Source: Mucilaginibacter pedocola
GTDB taxonomy: Bacteria > Bacteroidota > Bacteroidia > Sphingobacteriales > Sphingobacteriaceae
Length of the DNA stretch: 64,000 nt
Direction of reading: 5' to 3'
NCBI RefSeq assembly: GCF_002013915.1
Contig: NZ_MBTF01000014.1
Coordinates: forward strand, 21,916-85,915
Position numbers and translations under genes: made by a program. A model generated the notes under the pieces. It was not told the DNA's origin, searched no databases, and was given only the letters and a program-made list of their open reading frames with translations. Shown in pieces: positions 50,658 through 59,138 of this stretch. Position 1 is the first letter of the stretch. Each line of letters opens with the position of its first letter.

Positions 50658-51110
50658 TTAACTCATCTTAACCGCTTTCACGCCAAATTTATTCAAAAAG
50701 TCAACGCCCTCATCGCTGGCGAGGCCTTTGTATTGGGCATACGATTTATCGAAGTAAACCTGTTTTATCCCTGCCGAAAATATCAACCTGGCGCATGGCA
50801 GGCATGGTGATAGCGTGGTATACAAGGTTGCCCCCACTAAATTAGCTCCATTCTTTACTGCATACAGTATAGCATTCTCCTCGGCGTGCAGAGCAAGCGA
50901 GCAGCTTCCTTTACTGTCGCGGGCGCAACCTGTTTCGGGGAATTCCTCATCGCAGTTATGTGTGCCCGCTGGCGGGCCATTGTAACCTATGGAAATAATG
51001 CGCGTATCCTTAGCCAGCACCGCCCCTACCTGCGCCTTTACACAATGCGAACGCTTGGCCAAATCGGTAGCCAAATTCATGAAGATATTATCGAATGTAG
51101 GTTTGTCCAT
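50658..51110 (-). CDS. dCMP deaminase family protein
   Basis: 150 residues. Zinc-deaminase motif: LHAEENAILYAVKNGANLVGATLYTTLSPCLPCARLIFSAG (HAE with catalytic Glu, and PCxxC). The N-terminal part AKRSHCVKAQVGAVLAKDTRIISIGYNGPPAGTHNCDEE and the Cys in GCARDSKGSC fit deoxycytidylate deaminase/ComEB. It converts dCMP to dUMP for dTMP synthesis. It is convergent with cmk, another pyrimidine-nucleotide gene, but the pair cannot share a transcript. Confidence 0.9.
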   Translation of the reverse strand: MDKPTFDNIFMNLATDLAKRSHCVKAQVGAVLAKDTRIISIGYNGPPAGTHNCDEEFPETGCARDSKGSCSLALHAEENAILYAVKNGANLVGATLYTTLSPCLPCARLIFSAGIKQVYFDKSYAQYKGLASDEGVDFLNKFGVKAVKMS

Positions 51111-51119
51111 TTTTAGAGC

Positions 51120-51266
51120 TTGGAAGTTAGTTGACCAGGGTTAGAAAAAATACAAAGTTAACAAAAAGAGGTTAGTCAGCACTTTGCTAACTAACCTCCG
51201 AATAATTTATGTGATGAGAATTGAGAATAAACTAACCTCTATTCTCTAACCTCTTCTCACTAACAA
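51120..51266. repeat. GGTTAG word repeat
   Basis: Words GAAGTTAGTTGACC, GGTTAG, GAGGTTAGTCAGC are mirrored by GCTAACTAACCTCC, CTAACCTC, ACTAACAAT. The arms pair over about 130 nt. Here the flanking genes are co-directional (minus), so the region must also carry the promoter of the dCMP deaminase gene. Confidence 0.6.
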
Positions 51267-52883
51267 TTAGTGCCCGCCGCCTGCTTCCAGGTTATCTACG
51301 TCGATGCCTTGTTTTTTCAGTTCGCTGCCTGCTTTAAATGCGAAGAACGCCAGGTAAGCAAAACCGATAACCGGTACAATGTAAGATGCGTGAATACCGG
51401 CAGTATCGGCCAAAATGCCCTGTACCGGCGGAATGATAGAACCACCCAGGATCATCATGATCAAAAATGCCGATCCCTGGCTGGTGTATTTGCCCAAACC
51501 GGTAACCGATAATGAGAAAATAGATGGCCACATAATAGAGCAGCACAAACCACCGCTGATGAACGAGAAAATAGCCACCATGCCGGTGGTCATTAAACCT
51601 ACTATCATGAATATTGCACCCAAAATACCGAATATAGCCAGGGTACGCACAGGTTTTTGGTCGCCTATCATAAAGCCCACAACCAATACGGCTACACAGG
51701 CAGCGTAAGGGTAAAGGTTGCTAACATCGGTACCACCCACACGGTTAACAATAAGCACTACGGCAAAAGCAATAAACGGTACAACTACCGTTAATGCAAA
51801 CTTTGCGGTTTTGCTTAGGCTAAAAGCAGCGATAGCACCCGTCCAACGGCCTACCATTAAGCTACCCCAGTACAAGGAGATGAATGGGGCAATATCTGCA
51901 GGGGCATAACCACCAAAAACAGGCGTTTCCAGCAGGGCACCCATATTACTTTGGATGGTAACCTCAACACCTACATAAGTGAAGATAGCCAGCATACCGT
52001 AAACCAATTGTGGGTATTGCATAGCACCCCAACCGCTTTTGTTGCCCGATTTTGCAGACGCAGATACTGAGCCGATAAGTGAGAATAATATGATAGCTAA
52101 CGAAGCATAAACAAAATACGATGGCTGCAAGCCTGTCGCATTTGCCAATGGGTTAGCTGCTAATATAAGCAGGAACGCGATAAAGATGATCCCCAGCGGC
52201 GTGTTGGCCTTAGTGCTCGGCTCTATCTTTTCGTCGCTGGTTACACTTGGCAGGTTAGATACCTTGAAGAACACCGCAACGGCAATAAATAAACCGGCAA
52301 GAATATAATACAGGTTATTAACCGACGATATTTTTACTTCGGAAGCCGGAATTTTTGCAGCTGCCGAGCCGAATAATACGATACTTACGATAACCGGGCC
52401 CATGATGCTGCCAAAGTTATTTACACCACCCGCAAAGTTTAAGCGGTGGGTACCGGTTTCGGCGCTGCCCAAAGCAACCACAAATGGGTTAGCAGCGGTT
52501 TGCTGTAACGAAAAGCCAAGTGCTATAACAAAGAAGGTGAACAAAATAAACGCGAAGGAACCTGAATTGATAGCAGGTACCATGATCAATGCGCCTACTG
52601 CCGAGATAAGCAGGCCGTAAATGATACCGTTTTTGTACCCTATCTTGTTCAGGATATCAACCTTGGTAGCTGCCGAAGCAAAGTATAAGATAAGGGAACC
52701 GATGAAGTAACCACCGTAGAAGGTAAAGTCGATTAGCTGCGACTCGAATTGCGTTAAACTAAAATGCGCTTTACAAAAAGGTATGAAAATGCCATTGGAA
52801 GCTGCCAGGAAGCCCCAGAAAAAGAATACCGTAACCAGCGTGTATAAAGCCGATCCGTTACTCTTTGTGTTGTTTTGTGCCAT
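51267..52883 (-). CDS. FHS family sugar MFS transporter (FucP-like)
   Basis: 538 residues, about 12-14 membrane helices. The N-terminus FFFWGFLAASNGIFIPFCKAHFSLTQFESQLIDFTFYGGYFIGSL is the fucose-galactose-glucose:H+ symporter signature, followed by LGFSLQQTAANPFVVALGSAETGTHRLNFAGGVNNFGSIMGP, and later EVTIQSNMGALL and WPSIFSLSVTGLGKYTSQGSAFLIMMILGG. The family imports hexoses with protons. The sequence is longer than E. coli FucP (about 440 residues) because of a loop and helix insertion around residues 205-290, usual in Bacteroidota. The sugar is not determined. Confidence 0.9.
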   Translation of the reverse strand: MAQNNTKSNGSALYTLVTVFFFWGFLAASNGIFIPFCKAHFSLTQFESQLIDFTFYGGYFIGSLILYFASAATKVDILNKIGYKNGIIYGLLISAVGALIMVPAINSGSFAFILFTFFVIALGFSLQQTAANPFVVALGSAETGTHRLNFAGGVNNFGSIMGPVIVSIVLFGSAAAKIPASEVKISSVNNLYYILAGLFIAVAVFFKVSNLPSVTSDEKIEPSTKANTPLGIIFIAFLLILAANPLANATGLQPSYFVYASLAIILFSLIGSVSASAKSGNKSGWGAMQYPQLVYGMLAIFTYVGVEVTIQSNMGALLETPVFGGYAPADIAPFISLYWGSLMVGRWTGAIAAFSLSKTAKFALTVVVPFIAFAVVLIVNRVGGTDVSNLYPYAACVAVLVVGFMIGDQKPVRTLAIFGILGAIFMIVGLMTTGMVAIFSFISGGLCCSIMWPSIFSLSVTGLGKYTSQGSAFLIMMILGGSIIPPVQGILADTAGIHASYIVPVIGFAYLAFFAFKAGSELKKQGIDVDNLEAGGGH

Positions 52884-53075
52884 TGTCTGAAAAGAGTGTT
52901 TAAATATTGGTGTAATTGAAGCACTAAACTTAGGCGTTTTTTTAATAACAAGCGCACTATTTTTTCAAAATATAAATCACAAGGGCAACTTTTGTGTTAA
53001 ACAAATAAAAGTTCGCATATTAGTGTCCTGATTTTTTGGAACGGGAGATATTAAGCAACACATACGCCTAACTTA

Positions 53076-53729
53076 ATGATAGAAGCTATTATCTCGGGAC
53101 TTGGATTTGGATTGGTACTAACCTTCCTGACCGGCCCGGTTTTTTTCGCTTTAATTAAAACCAGTATCGAAAAAGGCTTCCACGCAGGTGTTGCTCTGGC
53201 CCTTGGCGTGGTATGCAGCGATGTAGTATTCGTAGGTGCTATTCTGTTCGGTTCGCAATTGTTCGAGGTAACACCACATACCAAAACTATGGTGGGAGTT
53301 TTAGGCAGCCTCATCCTGTTTGCCGTAGGTATTTACTACCTCTTCAAAAAAAGCGAAGTAAATTATTCCAATACTGTGCCGTCTACCGTAGACCGCGCCG
53401 GTTATTTCTTCAAAGGTTTTTTGATGTGCATTTTTAACCCTACCATCCTATTCCATTGGACGGTAGTAATAGGTGCCGCAAGTACGGTATTCCACGAGGG
53501 CGTTCACGGGCGCACTTTTAAAATAGCCATAATGTTCCTAACCATATTGGTAGTGCAGTTCGGGTTAGATTGCACCAAGGCCTTCTACGCCAATAAACTC
53601 CGCGACCGCATTTCGGTAAAAGTTGTACACCGCCTTAACCAGGTTGCAGGTATTGCCCTCATCATTGCCTCGCTGGTGTTGATAGATAAACTGGTAACAC
53701 ATTATGTGTTCTCGCCGCAGATGCAGTAA
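53076..53729 (+). CDS. LysE family translocator
   Basis: 217 residues with six predicted helices. LysE/RhtB features: GLGFGLVLTFLTGPVFFALIKTSIEKGFHAGVALALGVVCSDVVFVGAILFG, then GSLILFAVGIYYLFKK, FFKGFLMCIFNPTILFHWTVVIGAAST and a C-terminal VAGIALIIASLVLIDKL. Members export amino acids or small polar compounds; the substrate is not evident. Stand-alone. Confidence 0.88.
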   Translation: MIEAIISGLGFGLVLTFLTGPVFFALIKTSIEKGFHAGVALALGVVCSDVVFVGAILFGSQLFEVTPHTKTMVGVLGSLILFAVGIYYLFKKSEVNYSNTVPSTVDRAGYFFKGFLMCIFNPTILFHWTVVIGAASTVFHEGVHGRTFKIAIMFLTILVVQFGLDCTKAFYANKLRDRISVKVVHRLNQVAGIALIIASLVLIDKLVTHYVFSPQMQ

Positions 53730-53817
53730 TCCTCAATAAAATTTTTCATTTCTCAAGAAATAAGGTGGAAGCTATCAGCGGCATTATTACCATGGTTTAA
53801 GGTCATAAATAGCCGCT

Positions 53818-53845
53818 CGCATTAAAAAATAGTATTTTTAATGCG
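53818..53845. promoter_or_regulatory. fic operator-like palindrome 1
   Basis: CGCATTAAAAA (53818-53828) pairs with TTTTTAATGCG (53835-53845), core shared with the second palindrome (ATTAAAAAATAG). It is 93 nt upstream of the fic ATG. Confidence 0.7.
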
Positions 53846-53886
53846 AATAATGGTTTACAACTATCTATTTAAGGTTGAAAATATTC

Positions 53887-53920
53887 TATCACATTAAAAA
53901 ATAGATTTTTTAATGTGATA
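53887..53920. promoter_or_regulatory. fic operator-like palindrome 2
   Basis: TATCACATTAAAAAAT (53887-53902) pairs with ATTTTTTAATGTGATA (53905-53920), 16-bp perfect arms around AG, ending 17 nt before the fic ATG at 53938. Both palindromes share ATTAAAAAATAG; they are 69 nt apart (start to start), about 6-7 helical turns. Confidence 0.8.
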
Positions 53921-53937
53921 ATTGTTAATTTTATAAT

Positions 53938-55059
53938 ATGTCTTACAAAATCAACCCCGACAGGCTGACCCCATGGAACGATCTACCTGAATTGCCAATA
54001 GCAAAAGAGCTATATCACGACATCGACATTTATGAGCAGTTAGGAAATGCGAAAGCTGCGTTGGCGAGATTGCATGGACGCAGCATAGCAATACCTAATC
54101 AGGGCTTACTAATCAATTCAATTAGTTTACAAGAAGCGAAAGCCTCCAGTGCTATCGAAAATATTTTTACCACGGATGATGAACTGTACAAAGCGTATAG
54201 TGAAGAAAACGTAGAACAGGCAAATGGAGCTGCTAAAGAAGTTCTTTATTACCGGGAGGCACTTTGGGAAGGGCATCAATATCTAAAAGGTGACCAACAA
54301 CTGGACACCAATTATTTTGTCAAAATGTACCGCATCGTTAGTCGATTTTCCGATGGCATTCGCACACCCATCGCTCAAATTATCATCAAAGAAGGTGGTA
54401 CCGGTCCCAATTCGGGTAAAACGTTTTATACGCCACCGCGCGGTAAAGGAATTATTGAAGCAAAAATGGAAAACTTGGTAGATTTCTTAAATGATGATAA
54501 AAAACACCCGATAGATCCTATACTAAAAATGGCTATAGCGCACTATCAATTTGAAGCAATTCATCCGTTCCGGGATGGTAACGGCCGTACCGGACGCATT
54601 TTTAATATTAATTATTTAGCAAAAAAAGGACTGCTGGATTATCCTATTTTGTTTTTAAGTAAATATATAATCGACCATAAAGAAGATTATTATGCAGGCC
54701 TTGCCGGTATAACTCAGCGAGGTAATTGGAAGAACTGGCTGCTCTATATGTTAAAAGCGGTAGAAGTTACCGCAAATATCACATACGATAAGATCAACGA
54801 AATCATTGCTGCCAAAGATGCGATATTAGCAGCAATTGAGGAAGATACTGACATACAACGCCCAGACCAACTCGTCAATGCTATATTTACTCAGCCGTTT
54901 ACTAAAGTAAAGCATTTGATAACCAGCCGCACCTATGCTGAGAATACCTCTCGCCGGTATTTAGAACAGCTAACCGAAATGGGAATACTCGAAAAAAGGG
55001 AGATTGGCAAAGGATACTATTTCTTAAATCTCGAACTATATCGCATTCTATCCGAATAG
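53938..55059 (+). CDS. Class II Fic protein with C-terminal winged helix
   Basis: 373 residues. The N-terminal inhibitory motif is SSAIEN (residues 70-75), the (S/T)xxxE(G/N) type found before the Fic domain in class II proteins. The Fic core is HPFRDGNGRTGR (209-220; catalytic His), preceded by YTPPRGKGIIEAKMENL with the flap. The C-terminal part (about 315-373) looks like a winged helix: FTKVKHLITSRTYAENTSRRYLEQLTEMGILEKREIGKGYYF. The architecture recalls Shewanella SoFic. It should AMPylate an unknown target when the inhibitory Glu is displaced. Two palindromes upstream and the C-terminal winged helix suggest autoregulation. Confidence 0.9.
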   Translation: MSYKINPDRLTPWNDLPELPIAKELYHDIDIYEQLGNAKAALARLHGRSIAIPNQGLLINSISLQEAKASSAIENIFTTDDELYKAYSEENVEQANGAAKEVLYYREALWEGHQYLKGDQQLDTNYFVKMYRIVSRFSDGIRTPIAQIIIKEGGTGPNSGKTFYTPPRGKGIIEAKMENLVDFLNDDKKHPIDPILKMAIAHYQFEAIHPFRDGNGRTGRIFNINYLAKKGLLDYPILFLSKYIIDHKEDYYAGLAGITQRGNWKNWLLYMLKAVEVTANITYDKINEIIAAKDAILAAIEEDTDIQRPDQLVNAIFTQPFTKVKHLITSRTYAENTSRRYLEQLTEMGILEKREIGKGYYFLNLELYRILSE

Positions 55060-55211
55060 TTGGAATAATAATTTTATCCTTCCACAAAGTGGAGTACTAT
55101 CGTAGGACCTTGACTTAACAATAAAAAACTTTTCTCTCCCTCCCCCGTCACATCTCCTCTAAAAAATGCGTCTGAAGGTGTAAATAGTACAGCATCACCC
55201 TACACCCGCAC

Positions 55212-55661
55212 ATGAAAAGTTTATATAACGTTACCGACAACCACGAACTACTGGCACGACTGAACAACATCACCCCTGCAACACAGCCGCAATGGGGTAA
55301 AATGAACGCCGCCCAAATGCTGGCCCATTGCCAGGTACCTTTGCAAATTGGCTTTGGCGAACTGCAATTAAAACGAATGTTTTTAGGCTATATCTTCGGC
55401 AGCATGGCCAAAAAGAAACTGATGAGCAACGCCCCGTTCGACAAAAACCTGCCTACCTTTAACCAGGCATTAATAAAACACCAGCCCGATTTTGAGGTAG
55501 AAAAAGAAAAGCTGAGTGCCTACATCAAACGCCTGGCAACCGGCGGACCCGAAGGCATCACCAAACGCCCTCACCCTTTCTTCGGCCCGCTAAGTACCCA
55601 CGAGTGGGACCAGCTACAATACAAACATTTGAACCATCATTTGGAACAATTTGGGGTGTGA
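55212..55661 (+). CDS. DUF1569 domain protein (DinB-like)
   Basis: 149 residues. DUF1569 pattern: LYNVTDNHELLARLNNITPATQPQWGKMNAAQMLAHCQVPL, then KNLPTFNQALIKHQPDFEVEKEKL and GPEGITKRPHPFFGPLSTHEWDQLQYKHLNHHLEQFG. The His residues (AHC, KHLNHH) sit as the metal ligands of DinB/YfiT four-helix proteins. The reaction is unknown; thiol-dependent transferases occur in the wider fold. Stand-alone, with a 28-bp palindrome behind it. Confidence 0.82.
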   Translation: MKSLYNVTDNHELLARLNNITPATQPQWGKMNAAQMLAHCQVPLQIGFGELQLKRMFLGYIFGSMAKKKLMSNAPFDKNLPTFNQALIKHQPDFEVEKEKLSAYIKRLATGGPEGITKRPHPFFGPLSTHEWDQLQYKHLNHHLEQFGV

Positions 55662-55768
55662 GTTAGAGATAAGAGGCTTGAGACAAGAGGTTAGAAAAAG
55701 AAAAAAGGCGAAAATTTAAATTTTCGCCTTTCCTATTTGCGGTTTTCAACTAACCTCTAACCTCTAAT
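55662..55768. repeat. TTAGAG word repeat with central palindrome
   Basis: GAGTTAGAGATAAGAGGC and ACAAGAGGTTAG on the left mirror AACTAACCTCTAACCTC on the right. The centre is the terminator palindrome at 55704-55731. Confidence 0.65.
55704..55731. terminator. Bidirectional terminator, DUF1569 / purF
   Basis: A perfect 28-bp palindrome, AAAGGCGAAAATTT (55704-55717) with AAATTTTCGCCTTT (55718-55731), A-run before and T-rich after, between convergent genes. Confidence 0.85.
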
Positions 55769-57676
55769 TTACATATACGCCCTTTGGTTTTTACCTTCCA
55801 TCCAGTTAACAAAGGCGCGGTTTACTACCTTGTTACCACCCGGAGTTGGGTAATCGCCGCTGAAGTACCAGTCGCCGGTGTGGCCGGGGCAGGCAATATG
55901 CAGGTTATCCAGTGTTTGGTATAATACCTTCACTTCGCATTTAACACCTTTAGGAGTAATGATCTGCGCAATACGATCAGATATTTCCTGATCGGTAAAT
56001 GGCTCGTAAATGGCTTTTACGTGGTTCACCACTTCTTCTTTCGGCAGCTTAGCGCTGTCCTTACAGTTTTGGTAAACCTTCAGTATCACATCATCTTTAC
56101 CGGCATCTTTCAGCAGGCTAATGGCAGCTTCAAACGCCACGAACTCGCCCATGCGCGACATATCGATACCGTAACAATCCGGGTAACGTATTTGCGGCGC
56201 CGATGATACCACCACTACCTTTTTAGGGCCAAGGCGGTCTAATATTTTCAGGATACTTTGTTTCAGTGTAGTACCACGAACGATGGAGTCATCCAATACA
56301 ACCAGTGTATCCTGGTCGTTTTTGATGAGGCCGTAAGTAGTATCATAAACGTGAGCCACCATCTCGCTACGGTCGGCATCCTGTGTGATGAAGGTGCGCA
56401 GTTTTACGTCCTTAATCGCTATCTTCTCTACACGCGGCGCCATGCTCAGCACTTCGGTAAGCTCTTCTTCGCTTATCTTGTCTTCGCGGTTCAGCAGGCG
56501 GTCGCGCTGGTATTTTTTTATGTATTTGTGCACACCCTCTACCATGCCATAAAAGGCAACTTCGGCAGTGTTGGGGATGTAGGAGAATACGGTGTTCTTA
56601 ACATCGTGCCCAACAGTTTCCAGTATTTGCGGGCAAAGCAGGCGCCCCAGTTGTTTACGCTCGCGATAAATAGCAGCATCGCTGCCGCGCGAGAAGTAAA
56701 TACGCTCGAACGAGCAGGCTTTAAGCTCTTTTGGCTCGCTGAACATCTCCTCGGTTACCTTACCATTCTTTTTAACGATAAGTGCATGGCCCGGGCGTAT
56801 CTCTTTAACATCGCCAATAGGGATATTAAACGCAGTTTGGATGGCCGGGCGTTCTGATGCAGCAATAACTACCTCATCGTTAGCATAGTAAAATGCCGGG
56901 CGAATACCGGCAGGGTCGCGCATTACAAAAGCATCGCCATGGCCCAAAATACCGGCTATAGTATAACCACCATCCCAGTTCTTGGCCGATTTGGTGAGGA
57001 TCTTCGCCACATCCATATCGTTGGCTATCAGCTTGCTTATCTCACGGTTGTCATCGAGCCCCTCGCGTTTGTACTGGTCGAACAGGCCTTGCACCTCGGT
57101 ATCAATAAAGTGGCCCATTTTTTCCAACACAGTAACCGTATCGGCCTGCTCTTTAGGATGCTGGCCCAGGGCGTATAGCTGTTGCAGCAACTCGTCAACA
57201 TTGGTCATGTTAAAGTTACCGGCTATCACCAGGTTACGGGTCATCCAGTTGTTTTGGCGCAGGAAGGGGTGGCAGCTTTCGATGCTGTTTTTACCGTGCG
57301 TACCATAACGCAAATGGCCCAAGAGAACTTCGCCGGTAAAGCTTACATGTTCTTTGAGCCATTCGGCATCTTTCATTTTTTCGGGTTGTTCCTTCTCTAT
57401 GTCGGCAAACTTCTTCTGTATGTACTCGAAGATGTCGGCTACGGCATTAGAGGCCATCGACCGGTGTCGACTAATGTACCGCTTGCCCGGCTCAATATCC
57501 AATTTAATGGTAGCAACGCCCGCGCCGTCTTGCCCGCGGTTATGTTGTTTTTCCATTAAAAGGTATAGTTTGTTGATGCCGTACAGCGCTGTGCCGTACT
57601 TTTTCTGGTAAAAGGATAACGGCTTTAAAAGGCGGATAAATGCTACACCGCACTCGTGCTTTATCGAATCGCTCAT
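55769..57676 (-). CDS. purF: Amidophosphoribosyltransferase (long form)
   Basis: 635 residues from the ATG at 57676. An 8-residue propeptide (MSDSIKHE) precedes CGVAFIRL, so Cys9 should be the N-terminal nucleophile after cleavage. The glutaminase half has HNRGQDGAGVATIKLD, GHLRYGTHGKNSIESCHPF and AGNFNMTNVDELL; the PRTase half has the PRPP loop TLVVLDDSIVRGTTLKQSILKIL. It is much longer than typical PurF (about 480 residues), with extra sequence in both halves; this long form is seen in Bacteroidota. The role is the first step of purine synthesis, but a second purF elsewhere cannot be excluded. The upstream box TACCTTTG lies 16 nt before the ATG. Confidence 0.9.
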   Translation of the reverse strand: MSDSIKHECGVAFIRLLKPLSFYQKKYGTALYGINKLYLLMEKQHNRGQDGAGVATIKLDIEPGKRYISRHRSMASNAVADIFEYIQKKFADIEKEQPEKMKDAEWLKEHVSFTGEVLLGHLRYGTHGKNSIESCHPFLRQNNWMTRNLVIAGNFNMTNVDELLQQLYALGQHPKEQADTVTVLEKMGHFIDTEVQGLFDQYKREGLDDNREISKLIANDMDVAKILTKSAKNWDGGYTIAGILGHGDAFVMRDPAGIRPAFYYANDEVVIAASERPAIQTAFNIPIGDVKEIRPGHALIVKKNGKVTEEMFSEPKELKACSFERIYFSRGSDAAIYRERKQLGRLLCPQILETVGHDVKNTVFSYIPNTAEVAFYGMVEGVHKYIKKYQRDRLLNREDKISEEELTEVLSMAPRVEKIAIKDVKLRTFITQDADRSEMVAHVYDTTYGLIKNDQDTLVVLDDSIVRGTTLKQSILKILDRLGPKKVVVVSSAPQIRYPDCYGIDMSRMGEFVAFEAAISLLKDAGKDDVILKVYQNCKDSAKLPKEEVVNHVKAIYEPFTDQEISDRIAQIITPKGVKCEVKVLYQTLDNLHIACPGHTGDWYFSGDYPTPGGNKVVNRAFVNWMEGKNQRAYM

Positions 57677-57692
57677 GCTTGCTATTGAGCCG

Positions 57693-57700
57693 CAAAGGTA
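57693..57700 (-). promoter_or_regulatory. TACCTTTG -7 box, purF
   Basis: On the minus strand TACCTTTG ends 16 nt before the purF ATG. A TTTA about 21 nt further upstream and a GTTTAAAC word (57719-57726) lie in the -33 region. Confidence 0.55.
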
Positions 57701-57896
57701 CAGTTTTATCTTAATTATGTTTAAACACATTGTCATTATAATGCATTAATGTTGGCTTAATATCCACAACTGTGGAATGCGCCTGTTAGCCACTGTTTTA
57801 GGATGCCCGGCTTGTGACGGATAGCGCTTTTTTAACTATTGGCGCAGCATTTGCTTTATGCGGGCATAAAATATTTTCATACTAAGGCATAAGCCT

Positions 57897-57904
57897 TACT
57901 TTTG
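57897..57904 (+). promoter_or_regulatory. TACTTTTG -7 box, TIM-barrel lipoprotein gene
   Basis: TACTTTTG ends 18 nt before the ATG at 57923. Confidence 0.5.
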
Positions 57905-57922
57905 AAACTAACATACATCATC

Positions 57923-58792
57923 ATGAAAAAAATTCCGTTCCTGTATATTTTAGCGGCGCTTGCTATGGCGGGCTGCTCGGTACCCAAAGCAGCTAAAGAT
58001 GCTGCGGCGCGTAGTACAAACCCGTTCACCGCCCCTATTGGCATACAAGCTTATACCTATCGCGCCAGTTTTAGCGCCCGCCCCGAAGCCGTTTTAGATA
58101 GCGTAAAAGCCTTGGGTATTACCCAAATGGAAGGGCCCAATCCTAAAGGCGTAGATATTTATAAATTTAAACAGATGCTGAACAAACGCGGCATCAGTAT
58201 GCCATCTTTCGGGGTTGATTATGATCTGCTTACCAAAGAGCCACTGGAGGCGGTGCGTATTGCCAGCATCCTTAATTCGCAATACGTAATGGTGGCCTGG
58301 TTGCCGCATGGTAAAACCTTTACGCTTGATGATGCCAAAAAAGCCGTTGCAGGCCTAAACAAGGCTGGGCGCACCATGAAGGCCAACGCCCTTACGCTTT
58401 GCTACCATATACACGGCTACGAGTTTGCACCTTATGAAGATGGTACGCTGTTCGACTACATTGTAAAAAACACTGATCCACATTACGTCAAATTCGAGAT
58501 GGACGTACTCTGGGCCTTCCACGGCGGCGCCGACCCTGCCAAGCTGTTGCTGAAATACCCCACCCGTTGGAGGCTAATGCACCTGAAAGACCTCCGCAAA
58601 GGCGTACCTAACGACCTCACCGGCGGCACCGACATTAAAAACGACGTAGCCCTGGGCACCGGCCAAATAAACCTGCCCGAGGTACTGGAAGCTGCCCGCG
58701 TAGTAGGCATACGCCACTACTTTATAGAAGACGAAAGCCCGGAGCATGCGAAGCAAATACCTTTGAGTATTAAATATTTGAAGGGGTTGTAG
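57923..58792 (+). CDS. Sugar phosphate isomerase/epimerase-like lipoprotein
   Basis: 289 residues from the ATG at 57923. A lipoprotein signal (MKKIPFLYILAALAMAGC) is followed by an AP endonuclease 2/xylose isomerase-like TIM barrel: IGIQAYTYRASF, LGITQMEGPNPKG, YVMVAWLPHGK, LCYHIHGYEFAPYEDGTLFDYI, YVKFEMDVLWAFHGGADPAKLL, RLMHLKDLRKG, and HYFIEDESPE. The metal-site pattern (Glu, Asp/His, His, Glu) is recognisable. These exported forms are common in Bacteroidota near sugar oxidation genes, with unknown substrates. None is adjacent here. Confidence 0.85.
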   Translation: MKKIPFLYILAALAMAGCSVPKAAKDAAARSTNPFTAPIGIQAYTYRASFSARPEAVLDSVKALGITQMEGPNPKGVDIYKFKQMLNKRGISMPSFGVDYDLLTKEPLEAVRIASILNSQYVMVAWLPHGKTFTLDDAKKAVAGLNKAGRTMKANALTLCYHIHGYEFAPYEDGTLFDYIVKNTDPHYVKFEMDVLWAFHGGADPAKLLLKYPTRWRLMHLKDLRKGVPNDLTGGTDIKNDVALGTGQINLPEVLEAARVVGIRHYFIEDESPEHAKQIPLSIKYLKGL

Positions 58793-58807
58793 TGGGTATG
58801 GTGGCTA

Positions 58808-59092
58808 TTTAGCCACAGAGAACACAAAGGTATACACAGAGAGGCACAGAGCCTGTCGCGTGATCAGTTTTGGCACGCAAGACGCTAAGGCGCAAAGATA
58901 AAATGAGGTTTGCGAAGTTGTAAACCATTCAATTTTTGTCCGCTGGCTATGTTTTACATTTGAAACCGCAGATAAAAAACCTTTGCGCCTTAGCGTCTTT
59001 GCGTGAAATAATAACGCCAAATACATCCTCTCACCGGTTTGCAAAGCTCTGTGCCTCTCTGTGTTTTTCTCTCTGTGTCCTCTGTGGTTAAA
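58808..59092. repeat. CACAGAG nested palindromic element with internal 17-bp pair
   Basis: Outer arms TTTAGCCACAGAG (58808-58820) and CTCTGTGGTTAAA (59080-59092), one mismatch, same as the element at 38364. Next come CACAGAGAGGCACAGAG on the left and GCTCTGTGCCTCTCTGTG on the right. Innermost: GACGCTAAGGCGCAAAG (58881-58897) with its perfect complement CTTTGCGCCTTAGCGTC (58981-58997), around an 83-nt centre. No coding frame. The whole region can fold into one long cruciform. Confidence 0.88.
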
Positions 59093-59138
59093 AAAATCGC
59101 AAACTATACTATCAGGTATTTACTATCTTAGTATCGCC

